This document shows, in pieces, positions 21,112-30,841 of a stretch of DNA of 64,000 bases (positions are counted from its first letter, which is position 1; every line of letters starts with the position of its first letter). The position numbers and the translations under genes are program-made. The notes beneath the pieces were generated by a model that saw only the letters and a program-made list of their open reading frames with translations, was not told where the DNA came from and searched no databases. Source of the DNA: Mycolicibacterium peregrinum (GTDB lineage: Bacteria > Actinomycetota > Actinomycetes > Mycobacteriales > Mycobacteriaceae); contig NZ_LZSY01000179.1 of the NCBI RefSeq assembly GCF_001665625.1, forward strand, positions 21,123 through 85,122. Direction: 5' to 3'.

Positions 21112-21627
21112 CTATCGGGTCCACTGGGTGCCGAGCTTCTTGGCGACGTCCTGATAGCGCCGGGCCCAGTCGGGCAATGGCTGTCCGCCGAGATGCGCCT
21201 CGAGCCGGTCCAGATAGGCGTGAGTGCCCGGGTGGAAGCCCTGGCCGTCCGAGACCGTCAGGCCGCGGTGGCTGAACCGCAGCAGGGTGCCGTCGCCGTC
21301 GGGGGTCAGTTCGTAGCGCACGACACCGGGCTCGGGAGCAGACAACACGGACTGGCTCCATTCGTGCTCGAAAATCCTTGGCGGGTCCCACACCCGGATC
21401 CGTCCGGTCATCTTCTTCTGCTGCGGCGGGATCGGAGGCGAATGGGGGATCATCTCGATCGTGCCGCCTTCACGGGCGTCGATCGTCGTTTCGCCCATCC
21501 ATTGATTGCGCTGTTCGGGATCGGTGATGGCGGCCCACACCGCGTCGACGGGATAGGGGAGGCGCCGCTCGAAACTCAGTGCGGCCTGATCGCCGTCGAC
21601 GGTGAGCTTTCCTTCACGGCTGGTCAT
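21112..21627 (-). CDS. SRPBCC (AHSA1-like) domain protein
   Basis: 171 residues. Helix-grip domain: FERRLPYPVDAVWAAITDPE (about 17) and QWMGETTIDAREGGTIEM, then RIFEHEWS and LLRFSHRGL, matching the AHSA1-like group that is nearly always co-encoded with an ArsR regulator. It probably binds a small hydrophobic ligand in the cavity. Start ATG 21627 overlaps the ArsR stop (ATGA 21627-21624) and has AAGGAGACGAA in front. A C-terminal half of about 50 residues (HPGTHAYLDRLEAHLGGQPL) follows the domain. Confidence 0.85.
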   Translation of the reverse strand: MTSREGKLTVDGDQAALSFERRLPYPVDAVWAAITDPEQRNQWMGETTIDAREGGTIEMIPHSPPIPPQQKKMTGRIRVWDPPRIFEHEWSQSVLSAPEPGVVRYELTPDGDGTLLRFSHRGLTVSDGQGFHPGTHAYLDRLEAHLGGQPLPDWARRYQDVAKKLGTQWTR

Positions 21628-21941
21628 TTCGTCTCCTTGTGGGTCGCTTTGAGATGACGCTCCAGGGCATCGAGATGATCGGACCAGTAGCGGCGGTACC
21701 GCTCGATCCACTCGTCGATCTGCATCAGTCCGTCGGGACGCAGCGCGTAGATGCGGCGCTGAGCATCGGGCCGTACCTCGACCAGACCGACCTCGCGCAG
21801 CACCCGCAGATGCCGCGACACGGTGGGTTGAGTCAGCTCCGGCAGGGTTGCCACGAGCTCACCCGCGGTGCGCTCACCCTCGACGAGGGCGTCGAGCAAT
21901 GCGCGGCGACTGGGTTCGGCGACTGCCTCGAACACGTCCAT
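21624..21941 (-). CDS. ArsR-family transcriptional regulator
   Basis: 105 residues. Winged helix with EPSRRALLDALVEGERTAGE at the N-terminus and the recognition helix in LTQPTVSRHLRVLREVGLVE (about residues 37-56). No metal-binding cysteines are seen, so it belongs to the ligand- or partner-regulated group paired with SRPBCC proteins. First gene of the operon; likely autoregulates through the palindrome just upstream. Confidence 0.9.
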   Translation of the reverse strand: MDVFEAVAEPSRRALLDALVEGERTAGELVATLPELTQPTVSRHLRVLREVGLVEVRPDAQRRIYALRPDGLMQIDEWIERYRRYWSDHLDALERHLKATHKETK

Positions 21942-21960
21942 GCATCGAGTATTGCATTAC

Positions 21961-21972
21961 ATCTATATAGAT
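21961..21972. promoter_or_regulatory. Palindromic operator candidate for the ArsR operon
   Basis: ATCTATATAGAT is a perfect 12-bp palindrome 20 bp upstream of the arsR start, in an unusually AT-rich patch. Position and symmetry suit an ArsR operator that also overlaps the promoter; binding is inferred. Confidence 0.5.
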
Positions 21973-21984
21973 ACAAGCAGATAT

Positions 21985-22261
21985 AACCCCTCGGCGACGC
22001 CCCGCCTCGAGGAGGTTCGACTCCGACGTTCTTGAGCGGACCTGAGGGGAAGCGTTGTCTGCGGACGGGTCGTTGGGGCGCGGCCGATGCGACGCGCTAG
22101 ATAGTGATGGCAACCAACATCTCTACGCGGCCGCCCATTTGGCCGGATTGACGAGGCGGAACAGCCGTTCGGTCTGGGGTAGAGCTCTCGACGTCGCTCC
22201 TGCTCTCTTGCTTGACGTTTAGTCCCTTACCATCTGCGACGTGAGGGGGACACGCAGGTCG
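21985..22261. other. Intergenic stretch at the left edge of the AT-rich island
   Basis: No gene, tRNA or recognisable IS end was found in this stretch. It marks the change from core mycobacterial sequence to the more AT-rich island that runs to about 27.3 kb. A promoter for the next gene probably lies here, but I cannot point to convincing -35 and -10 boxes. Confidence 0.3.
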
Positions 22262-22756
22262 ATGAATCCGACCGCGAGATCAGTCAGGATTAAGCCGAGG
22301 GCACAGGAGTATCCAAACGAGGAGCCGAAGCGGACCAAAAGTGAGATCGTTGCCGGCTGGTTCAAGGAGGAGTCTTTCTACCGAGACATCACAACGCGGT
22401 CGTTGTCGACGGGACTCGTTGCCCTCGTCGCCTACCTCGGCGCCGTCGTTCTTGGGTATGTCGGCAAGCCATCTGCCAGTGCGGCGTTTCTGCTCGTGTG
22501 GGCGGTAGCTACGGCGACAATCATGGCAGCCCTTGCCTACGCGATGGTTAATGGCAGGGAACTACTAGCAGGGGCCATCGCGCTGGCGGGGGCAATCGCA
22601 CACGCTGCGGCGGGTTGGCTTGGCCCGATATGGTTCGATGACGTCGGCTGGACGGACAAGTGGCCCTGGATCGGCGCGACACTGCAGCTCGGCCTTTCTG
22701 TAGGCGCCGTCGCGATAGTGCGGCGCCGTCATCGGACTCGCGCGATGCGCGACTGA
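22262..22756 (+). CDS. Small multi-pass membrane protein of the island
   Basis: 164 residues. A basic, hydrophilic N-terminus of about 50 residues (RTKSEIVAGWFKEESFYRDI) precedes four hydrophobic segments (TGLVALVAYLGAVVLGYVG, AAFLLVWAVATATIMAALAY, LLAGAIALAGAIAHAAAGWL, WIGATLQLGLSVGAVAIV) and a short Arg-rich tail. I do not recognise a family. ATG 22262 has a purine-rich GAGGGGG upstream; GTG 22241 is an in-frame alternative. It lies upstream of the large NTPase in the same direction and could be its membrane partner, but that is only suggested by position. Confidence 0.65.
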   Translation: MNPTARSVRIKPRAQEYPNEEPKRTKSEIVAGWFKEESFYRDITTRSLSTGLVALVAYLGAVVLGYVGKPSASAAFLLVWAVATATIMAALAYAMVNGRELLAGAIALAGAIAHAAAGWLGPIWFDDVGWTDKWPWIGATLQLGLSVGAVAIVRRRHRTRAMRD

Positions 22757-23097
22757 TGTTCCATATCGATGAGATTGGTCAAGACTGAACGCTGGCGACT
22801 GACCGCGAACGGCTCAATGCGCGGCGAGTTGCTGGAGCTGCCGGTGTGCGGCACGCTTTCTGATCGCTGAGTACGTGTGCGCGGCGAATCCTGCACGTGT
22901 TGGTGGCCCCATTATCGAACGAATGCCTGGTCGACGTATAACTCATTCGACGCGCGGTGACCGCAGGCTGCCGACGCGCAACGTTTTCCGGTGTTGTCCG
23001 GATTGCCTGCGAAAAGTGCTGACAAATGCTTGGCTGCCGGTCGACGGTTACAGATTTCGCGGCTGCTAGGCCCTGATGACAGACGGAGTGAAGTCGG
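22757..23097. other. 341-bp spacer without recognisable gene
   Basis: Short frames occur on both strands but none has a credible start, codon pattern or known motif. The AGGAATGG/GTGGGC context at its end is where the NTPase N-terminal frame begins (stop TGA at 23089, GTG at 23098). I see no terminator, tRNA or repeat. Confidence 0.3.
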
Positions 23098-26000
23098 GTG
23101 GGCAGGAATGGACATCGCTACAACCTCGGGGCACTGCGAGCTCGCATCGGCAACTGTGCCAGCCGCGTCGCCCATTGGGCGGTTACACCGTCGCGGACAT
23201 CGACGGACGCAGGTCTGGCTCCACTGACACCGGGCTTCGACCGTGAACAGCACCAGATCTATGTCGATCACCTTAATGCTGCGCTGAAAACCGACAACGT
23301 TTGCAACATCGCGCTCACGGGCGGTACGGTGCCGGAAAGTCCAGTGTCTTGCAGGAGTTCGCCCGCCACAACCGCAACCGGGTCCTGTTCCTCTCGCTTT
23401 CGACTTTGGGGCCTGATGCGGACGATGAGTCCCGCACGAACCAGATCGAGAAGGAACTGGTCAAGCAACTCCTTCACCGAGAGAAGCCGGCTCGGTTGCC
23501 GCAATCGCGGTATCAGCGAATCGACCGGCTACCTCGTTGGCGAGCAGTGGGGGAGTCGGTATTCGGCCTAATCGCCCTGGGCCTAGTGCTCTGGCTTTTC
23601 GGGGCACTACCAGCACTTCCAGGCATGGCCAACAATCACCCTTGGTGGCTTCGAGTCATCGCCGCGGTTGTCACGTCCATCGCAGCGATCTCACTTGTAG
23701 CGTGGACGCGACTCGCTGTGCATAACCGGCTAACGGTATCCGCAGTCTCGGCAGGCGGGGCGTCAATCTCCTTGACGAAGTCCGAAAGCTACTTCGACAA
23801 GTATCTGGACGAGATCGTCTACTTCTTCGAGTCTGCGCGCGATATCGACATCGTCATCTTCGAAGATCTAGATCGCTTCGACGAGCCGGGTATCTTCGAG
23901 GCGCTCCGAGAGCTGAACACTTTGCTGAACAACAGTAAGCAAACAGAGGGCCGGTCAATCCGCTTCGTTTACGCGCTACGAGACAGCATCTTTGAGATGC
24001 TCGGCCACGACACCAAATGCCAAGAAGGCGACGCTGCTAAGGCGGAGGCGGTTCGGGCGAACCGTACGAAGTTCTTCGACCTCGTGATACCTGTAGTCCC
24101 GTTCATCACGCACCGAACCTCAAGGGATCTGCTAACTGAGATTCTTAACGAAGGCAATAACACTGCGGCGCAAGCTACTCGGGTAAGCCCCGAGCTGATC
24201 GATCTAACTGCACGCCACTTGCCGGACATGCGGCTACTTACCAACATCAGCAACGAATACTCGGTGTATGCAAGACGTCTTATCACAGATAAGCGGGGTA
24301 TCGATGGGCTGCACCCCGACAAGCTATTCGCCATGGTGGTCTACAAGAACGTCCATCTTTCCGACTTTGAACACGTGTTGCTAGGGCGCAGCAATCTAGA
24401 CACCATCTACCGACTCAGTCGAGACCTGATCACTGAGTCCATCACCGTCCGACGCGCGCAACTTCGCGAGATCGCCGATGCTGTGGCACTCGAACGAATC
24501 CTCGCTGAGCGGTCGGCAGAGTGGGGCGAACGCCTCGCCTGGTTCGTGAGGACGATTGCCGCCCTCCAAAATCCGAACATGCCCTTGCAGGGATACCGTA
24601 TCGGTGTCAACGAATTCGAAGTTTCTGCGGCAAGTACGGACTCCTTCTGGCGAGCCTTCTTCGCAGAAGGAATTGGTGTCACCGCCACGTTTTCAGCCCC
24701 AGGCTATAACCCATTCGCTGTCACAGCGACAGTCAACGACGTCGGAATGCTGCTGGCAGACAGTCGAAAGGACGTACCGCGCCTTGACGACTGGGATCAC
24801 AGAGAACTAGACCAGCTGGAGCGAGAGAAGGTGCAACTCCGTGCCGACCTGGAGACGTTACGGACTGCCGACTTCTGCGACTTGGCCAAGCGGGCGGACT
24901 TCACTGTGACGCGCGGTGATACGAGCGTGGCGTTCGAACGGTTGCTCGCTGACCACATCAACTCTGAGGTTGGCCGCGCTCTGATCGCCGAGGGGTTCAT
25001 CGACCGCTACTACACCTTGTACGTGGGTCAGTACTACGGCCACCGAGTACCCCCAAACGCGATGAACTTTATCGTTCACAACATCGACAACAACCTGGCC
25101 GATCCCAACTACCCATTTGATAACGACGACGAGATTGCCGCGGTGCTACGAGAGACCAATGAATCGTTCCTGTCCGAGGTGAGCGCCTACAACATCGGCA
25201 TACTCGACTACCTCCTCAAACAGGATGACCCTGGAGCCCACACCATTCTCGAGTCGCTAATCGGCCGGGTCGGCGAGCAAGAGCAGTCGTTCCTTCAGAC
25301 ATACCTGGCCGAGGGAACCCAAACCCTCGCTGCCGTGTCCTACCTCGCCGAACGCTGGCCGGATATCTTCACCCAGATTGTCCGCAACGCCCACCTCACA
25401 CGCGACCAGAAGGTCGGACTTGTCGACATCGCGCTCGCTGCTTCGAATCGCGAGATCGATTACCAACTAGACCAAGACGTCCGCAACTTGATGCAGAGCA
25501 CCTACAAGTCTCTGCCGATTCTCAGCCAACTGCCGGATGCGGTGGACTCGAAAATACGTCTTCGGCAGTCCTCAGACATCCAAGTACGTAACGCCGTGGC
25601 GACGATGATGCGGGCCGGGTTCATCTGTGACGACCTAGCGGCACTCACCCCGCAGGCAATACGCGTTATGGTCGAGAGCGACTGTTATGATCTGACAGCT
25701 GCCAATTTGGCGACCGCACTTGGTGATCCACACACTCTAAGCCTCGATCGCATCAAGGCTATCGATGGCAACGTTTACCACTATGTGCTCAGGCACTCAG
25801 ACGAATACCTCGCGGCTATAGGCGCCGATAACGGCCACGATGGCCAAACTGTGCCCGGGAACAATGCGATAGCCGACGCCGGACCAGGAGCCGGGACCGC
25901 CGGCGCGACCACCGCCGCCACAAGCCCGACGACGTGGACGGTTGCCGACCCATCGGCCTTCGTGGACATCGTCACCGACCTCCGGCGCCACTCGAAACAG

Positions 26001-26993
26001 CAGATCGCGGACATCATTTCGCGCGCCACGCCTGGCTGCACGATTGCAGATCTTGGAGCGGTGCCGGACTCCACATGGGAAGCCTTGGCGCAATGCCGAC
26101 GTTTTCCCGCGACTCTGGGAAACGTAGACCGCCTGATATGTCATCTGGGAGAACTCGACGCAGACCTCGCGGCTGTCCTTACCACCGCGGGCGGGATCAC
26201 CATCCCTGCCAGTGACGAGAGTGCAGACGACGATGACGACTCGTCACCTGTCTCAATCGAAGAGACGAAGCTTCGGGTGTCCGAATCCATCCTGAACGCG
26301 ACTGCGTCAATTCCGGATGCCGAAATGCGAGTCGCGCTCGTGGTGTCGCTTGAACTTGAGGAGTGGTTTCCAGTTGACCGCGTCCAACCAGAACCTGGCC
26401 CGTTGCTAGGGTTACTTATAGGCGAGCAAGTCTGCCTCGATGGGCGTGATCTCTTTGCTCGATTCGACACCGGCGACTGGGCGACTCTGCAATATGCAAT
26501 TGAACGGTCGGAAAAGTTCGTTGACTTTGTCACCGCTGAATTGCTTGGCCGTGATATGACGTTGTGCCTCTTAGCAAGCCACCATATCGGCAACGACGTC
26601 AAGCGGGCGGTGCTCAACCGATTCGACGAGTTCATACCGACCGACGATTGCGACGTACTCCTGGCGGCCGGGCGCGCAGCCCTCACAATAAGGCACCACC
26701 TCGCTGCCGCCAAGATCGTCCGAATCGCAGCTGGCACCAACGACCCCGGCCTCGTAGTCCGCCTTCTCCATGCGTCGAGTCACGAGATCGGCGTTCTTGA
26801 CATCATCCAATGCCTGCTGGCACTGCCAGACCCGTACAACCAGCTTGAGATATCTGAAGCGAAACTCACCTTCCCCAAGGATGATCACCACGCCGCTGTT
26901 CTCAAGCGACTCCAGGACGACGGTCGGATCACGATGAGGACTTACGCAAAAACACTGGGGAAGGACGCGCGAATCGGGGTCCGTGTCAAATAA
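23098..26993 (+). pseudogene. Large KAP/YobI-like P-loop NTPase, frameshifted at Walker A
   Basis: About 1300 codons in two frames. The first frame (GTG 23098) ends with the family opening LTPGFDREQHQIYVDHLNAA and CNIALTG; the second picks up at RYGAGKSSVLQEF near 23322. Joined they read NIALTG-RYGAGKSS, an intact Walker A; one base is missing around 23319-23323. After it come two membrane helices (about 23551-23720), inserted between Walker A and Walker B as in KAP NTPases, then VIFEDLDRFDEPGIFEALRE (Walker B, near 23850), FVYALRDSIFE, and FFDLVIPVVPFI, which match YobI-type ATPases. The C-terminal 800 residues are alpha-helical with no known domain. Codon use is more AT-rich than in neighbours. 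A TTG at 23301 could express the second part alone. Confidence 0.75.
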
Positions 26994-27321
26994 TTGAGTA
27001 GGCGATTATGACCCCTCGACCCGGTGAACACCGTTGCCTACTTGCTCAACTGGCGTTGGTCGTTCATACAGGTGGAAGCCCTACAGTTATCTTCACGGAT
27101 CTTCGGACCGGCGGAACGGTCACGCCTCACTCCCGACGTCAGGGCAAGCTTCGAGGCCATCCCAGCTGCCTTCACTGGATGCCCAGCTGAACCGATCGGA
27201 CGTGCCGCCGTCCGCCCCAAGTCGGCCCGCCACGACCTGAGCGCAACCCGGTACTGCAGGGTCGCGTAGATTCTCTGAGGATCAATCCGAGCACCTAACG
27301 CAGCATTCAACGAAGGCCATC
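26994..27321. other. 328-bp spacer at the right edge of the island
   Basis: An 81-codon frame (GTG 27024 to 27269; NTVAYLLNWRWSFIQVEALQ at its start) is open here, but it shows no known motif, has no good ribosome binding site and changes composition halfway. It may be a fragment of an element end. The last 60 bp should hold the promoter of the DUF3297 gene. Confidence 0.3.
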
Positions 27322-27579
27322 ATGTCCGAGGATCAGAACGCAGACGTTCCACCGAATCACCTCTCCATCGACCCGCGGAGCGCCTTCTACAACGAAGAGG
27401 TGCTCCTCCGCGACGTGGGTATCCGGTTCAACGGCGTCGAGAAAACCAATGTTCACGAATACGACGTGGCCGAGGGTTGGGTACGTGTTGAAGTCCCTAC
27501 CGCGAAGGATCGTCGCGGAAATCCTATGGTCGTCAAGCTCAGTGGCACCGTCGAACCGTATTTCCGCTCAGCGAAATAG
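27322..27579 (+). CDS. DUF3297 family protein
   Basis: 85 residues, soluble. PPNHLSIDPRSAFYNEEVL, GIRFNGVEKTNVHEYDVAEG and VKLSGTVEPYF are the conserved blocks of DUF3297, a small single-domain family known from proteobacteria and some actinobacteria; function unknown (sometimes annotated glutathione peroxidase by transfer, without support). It returns to the high-GC codon use of the core genome in part and ends 43 bp from the convergent DinB gene. Confidence 0.88.
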   Translation: MSEDQNADVPPNHLSIDPRSAFYNEEVLLRDVGIRFNGVEKTNVHEYDVAEGWVRVEVPTAKDRRGNPMVVKLSGTVEPYFRSAK

Positions 27580-27622
27580 CTGACGCCTTTCGACGTCCGG
27601 CGCGGTTGTCGAGCGGCCCCGC

Positions 27623-28141
27623 TCAGCCGCGGGATCGGGCCGCGGCGCGCAGCATCCGCAGCTGGCCGATCTCGGCGGCGTTCTTCGCCAGCTCGACGTT
27701 CAGCCACAACGCCATGTCGGCGAGTGACCGGCCGGCGTCCGGCCCCCACGGAAATGCCGCTGGGACAGCAAGATCCGTGTCGGTCAGCGAATCCAGCAGG
27801 CCGCTCCAGCGGGCACTGAGCACCCGGATCCGCTGCACGGCGGCCTCAGGGCCGGGCCAGTCGATCTCGGCACGCGGCGTTGGGGGTCGGCCGTCGACGT
27901 GGTCCAGAGCGGTCGACCACCAGAAGATCATGTGCCAGGTGAGCCAGCCGATGGTCGGAACCGGAATCGGGTCGGGCTCGACGTCGGCGAAGTCCGGCCA
28001 CCACCGACCCGAGGAATCTTCGTGCACCGTCCACACCAGGGGACCGGGCTCCCATAGGTGATCCTCGTCGGACAGGGCGGAGAGGTGCAGGTCGGCCAGC
28101 GCCCAGGCCAGGTCGAACTGACGGCGCAGCTCGGTGATCAC
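27623..28141 (-). CDS. DinB-fold protein
   Basis: 172 residues, four-helix bundle. RRQFDLAWALADLHLSALSD and the HED...PTIGWLTWHMIFWW segment (metal-binding His in W-L-T-W-H) with NVELAKNAAEIGQLRMLR near the end are typical of DinB/MST-like proteins. In mycobacteria the fold includes mycothiol-dependent enzymes; no specific reaction can be assigned. Start ATG overlaps the thioesterase stop (ATGA 28141-28138); last gene of a three-gene coupled operon. Confidence 0.82.
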   Translation of the reverse strand: MITELRRQFDLAWALADLHLSALSDEDHLWEPGPLVWTVHEDSSGRWWPDFADVEPDPIPVPTIGWLTWHMIFWWSTALDHVDGRPPTPRAEIDWPGPEAAVQRIRVLSARWSGLLDSLTDTDLAVPAAFPWGPDAGRSLADMALWLNVELAKNAAEIGQLRMLRAAARSRG

Positions 28142-28935
28142 GGCGCCCGCATCACCAGCAGTGTTTGCGCCGAGGTTCCGATAAACCCTTTGCGGTCAAA
28201 GATTTCCGCGGTCGTCGCACCGACACCGTCCGGTCCGATGGAACCGCGGGCTCGCAGCGCGAAGTCCGAGCCTTCGGGAAGCCGGTGCAGATGCACCGCG
28301 GTGTCGGTATTCATGAAGATGAACTTCTCCGGATCCAATGCTGCGCCAATACCGTTGGCGGAATCCACCACGAGCGCCAGACGCTGCAGGGCCGTCGTCT
28401 CCTCGTCGTCGACCACCGGTGTCAACGGGCTCATCCAGGCCACGGCGGCCTCGCCCTCGACGGTGCGCTGCCTGCGCCAGGACACACTTTCCAGATAGCC
28501 CGGTGCGCCTTCCCAGTTGTGTGCGACGTCGGCGGCCTCACCTTCCACCAACGGTGCAAAGCGGTCGGTGGCCACGTCACTGGTGTCGCTGGGAGCCAGC
28601 AGCCACGCCGTAACCCGCGCCACCGCGCGCCACGTGCCGTCGGGCCGGGCCGCCTCCATCTCCGAGGCGACCATCGAGATGCGTGAGCCGGGCCGCTCCA
28701 CCCAGGCCCGGACCCGCACCGGCGCAACGGGAATGGCGCCGAGGATGTCGAGAGTCAACCGTCCCACCCGCAGTCCGGACCCGGCGGTCAGTTCCTCGAT
28801 GGCCTTGGTCAACAGCGCCAGCGGCGGGGAGCCGTGCTGAATGGCCGGATCCCAGTTGCTTCGGGTGTCGGCGGTGGATTCGAACAGTTGGTACTCACCA
28901 TCGACGCCGAGCCGATGGTAGTGACACCCGATCAT
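28138..28935 (-). CDS. Acyl-CoA thioesterase-like double hotdog protein
   Basis: 265 residues. Two hotdog halves of the TesB/FcoT-like type: GSPPLALLTKAIEELTAG at the start of the first helix, then RLTLDILGAIPVAPVRVRAW, and in the second half ALVVDSANGIGAALDP and NTDTAVHLHRLPEGSDFALR. Probably hydrolyses or binds an acyl-CoA. The ATG at 28935 overlaps the RecB-like stop (ATGA); the longer frame upstream lies wholly inside that gene and is dropped. Confidence 0.85.
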   Translation of the reverse strand: MIGCHYHRLGVDGEYQLFESTADTRSNWDPAIQHGSPPLALLTKAIEELTAGSGLRVGRLTLDILGAIPVAPVRVRAWVERPGSRISMVASEMEAARPDGTWRAVARVTAWLLAPSDTSDVATDRFAPLVEGEAADVAHNWEGAPGYLESVSWRRQRTVEGEAAVAWMSPLTPVVDDEETTALQRLALVVDSANGIGAALDPEKFIFMNTDTAVHLHRLPEGSDFALRARGSIGPDGVGATTAEIFDRKGFIGTSAQTLLVMRAP

Positions 28936-29759
28936 GCAGCTCCTGATTCTGGCCATCCGGGATACGGCGGCGGGGTGCCGCCGAACGCCGGACACAAACT
29001 CTGATGCGCACACCACGAGCACAACCGCGACGGGTTGGGCCGGAAGTCTCCGGTGGCCCCGGCAACCTGGATTGCCTTCCAGATCGCCATCAACGTGCGC
29101 TCGAACCGCAACAGCTCGTCGTGCGTGGGGGAGTAGTCGAGCACCTGGCCGTCGGCCAGATACAGCAGCCGTAGCCGCGACGGCATCACTCCACGCGAAC
29201 GCAGCAACGCCACGGCGTAGAACTTCATCTGGAACATCGCCTTGAACTCGGCCTGGGCCCGCGCCTCCGGTGGGGCCTTGCCGGTCTTGTAGTCGACGAC
29301 GCGCAATTCGCCCGACGGGGCGACATCGATCCGGTCGACGAAACCGCGCAGCAGCGTTCCGTCGGCCAGTTCGACCTCGAGGCGGTGCTCACAGCACTGC
29401 GGATCGAACCGGGTCGGATCTTCCAGGCGGTAGTACCCCGACAACAGAGCCCTGGCCTCGGCGAGCAACGTGGCCGGATACTCGGTGTCGGCCAGCTCGG
29501 GCTCGGCGGCGACGACCTGCTCCCACGCAGGCTCGACCAGCGTCAGCGCGGTGTCATGCACCCGCTCGGCCGCGGGCAGCCCGTAGAGCTGCTCCAACGC
29601 GGCGTGCACCAGCGAACCGCGCAGCTGCGCCGTGGACCGGGGCTCGGGGAGCCGATCGATGGCGCGGAACCGGTAGAGCAGCGGGCACTGCTTGAAATCG
29701 CCGGCCCGCGACGGCGACAGCGCCGGGCGGCGCGGCGTCGGGGCCGGTTCTTCACTCAC
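28932..29759 (-). CDS. RecB-family nuclease with iron-sulfur cluster cysteines
   Basis: 275 residues. PD-(D/E)XK nuclease: SPSRAGDFKQCPLLYRFRAI (about 15), GFVDRIDVAPSGELRVVDYK then TGK (about 163-185) with the catalytic Asp-Glx-Lys, QMKFYAVAL, and a C-terminal CSWCAHQSLCP. With the cysteine in FKQCP this gives the four ligands of an AddB/Cas4-type 4Fe-4S cluster. Stand-alone homologue of Rv2119, probably a 5'-3' single-strand exonuclease or repair factor. GTG 29759 (VSEEPAP) is taken; the frame further upstream overlaps trmI promoter sequence. Confidence 0.9.
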   Translation of the reverse strand: MSEEPAPTPRRPALSPSRAGDFKQCPLLYRFRAIDRLPEPRSTAQLRGSLVHAALEQLYGLPAAERVHDTALTLVEPAWEQVVAAEPELADTEYPATLLAEARALLSGYYRLEDPTRFDPQCCEHRLEVELADGTLLRGFVDRIDVAPSGELRVVDYKTGKAPPEARAQAEFKAMFQMKFYAVALLRSRGVMPSRLRLLYLADGQVLDYSPTHDELLRFERTLMAIWKAIQVAGATGDFRPNPSRLCSWCAHQSLCPAFGGTPPPYPGWPESGAA

Positions 29760-29844
29760 ATCCGTAAGCCTAGGACGGTGCTCCGACAAAATTGCGCAAC
29801 CCCGGGCAACCGTCCCGGCGGGTGTACTGGCAGGCTGGACGTCC

Positions 29845-30729
29845 GTGGCAGGGAAGAGACCGACCGGACCGTTTGCCGTTGGCGACCGGGTACAACTCAC
29901 CGACGCCAAGGGCCGGCGCTACACGATGGTGCTCAACCCCGGCGGTGAGTTCCACACGCATCGCGGCATCATCGCCTTCGACAACGTGATCGGGCTGCCG
30001 GAAGGCAGCGTGATCAAATCGACCAACGGCGATCAGTTCCTGGTGCTGCGGCCGCTGCTGGTCGACTACGTGATGTCGATGCCGCGCGGCGCGCAGGTGA
30101 TCTATCCGAAGGATGCCGCGCAGATCGTCCACGAGGGAGATATCTTCCCGGGCGCCCGGGTGTTGGAGGCCGGTGCCGGTTCCGGCGCGCTGACGTGCTC
30201 GCTGCTGCGGGCGGTGGGTCCCGAGGGCCGGGTGACGTCGTACGAGATCCGTGACGATCACGCGCCGACCGCCGAGAAGAATGTCATCACGTTTTTCGGT
30301 GAGCGCCCGGAGAACTGGGACCTGGTGGTCGCCGACCTCGCCGACTACGACGGCCCGGAGATGGACCGCGTGGTGTTGGACATGCTGGCGCCCTGGGAGG
30401 TGCTGCCCGCCGTCGCCAAGGCCCTGGTCGCCGGTGGCGTGCTGATGGTCTACGTCGCCACCGTCACCCAGCTGTCGCGGGTGGTGGAGGCGCTACGCGA
30501 GCAGCAGTGCTGGACCGAACCGCGGGCCTGGGAGAGCATGCAGCGCGGCTGGCACGTGGTGGGCCTGGCGGTGCGCCCGGAACACAACATGCGCGGCCAC
30601 ACCGCGTTTCTGGTCAGTGCGCGCAAATTGGCGCCCGGCGCGGTGGCGCCGGTCCCGCTGCGCAAGAAGCGTCAGCTCGCTGTCCAGGCCGCCGTCGACG
30701 CTGCTCTCGAGTCTGAGTCGGGCGCCTGA
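29845..30729 (+). CDS. trmI: tRNA (adenine-58-N1)-methyltransferase
   Basis: 294 residues. Makes m1A58 in the T loop of tRNAs. N-terminal beta domain with GPFAVGDRVQLTDAKGRRYT, the TrmI signature EFHTHRG, then LVDYVMSMPRGAQVIYPKDA, SAM-binding VLEAGAGSGALTCSLL (about 108) and catalytic LDMLAPWEVLPAVAKAL. The C-terminal extension (APVPLRKKRQLAVQAAVDAA) is longer than in Rv2118c. GTG 29845 is chosen because the conserved domain starts ten residues later. Confidence 0.93.
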   Translation: MAGKRPTGPFAVGDRVQLTDAKGRRYTMVLNPGGEFHTHRGIIAFDNVIGLPEGSVIKSTNGDQFLVLRPLLVDYVMSMPRGAQVIYPKDAAQIVHEGDIFPGARVLEAGAGSGALTCSLLRAVGPEGRVTSYEIRDDHAPTAEKNVITFFGERPENWDLVVADLADYDGPEMDRVVLDMLAPWEVLPAVAKALVAGGVLMVYVATVTQLSRVVEALREQQCWTEPRAWESMQRGWHVVGLAVRPEHNMRGHTAFLVSARKLAPGAVAPVPLRKKRQLAVQAAVDAALESESGA

Positions 30730-30841
30730 CGGCGTATCGATCGCCGGCGTTTTCTGCATAGCGGTTGCTTCGCGGCGGCCATCACCGCCCTCAGGTCGAA
30801 AATGGCGCGCCGGGCGATCCGCGGGATACGGGCCTGACGGT

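Noticed and set aside
27024..27269. 81-codon frame after the island NTPase
   Set aside because: No ribosome binding site, no motif, composition changes midway; described as spacer instead.
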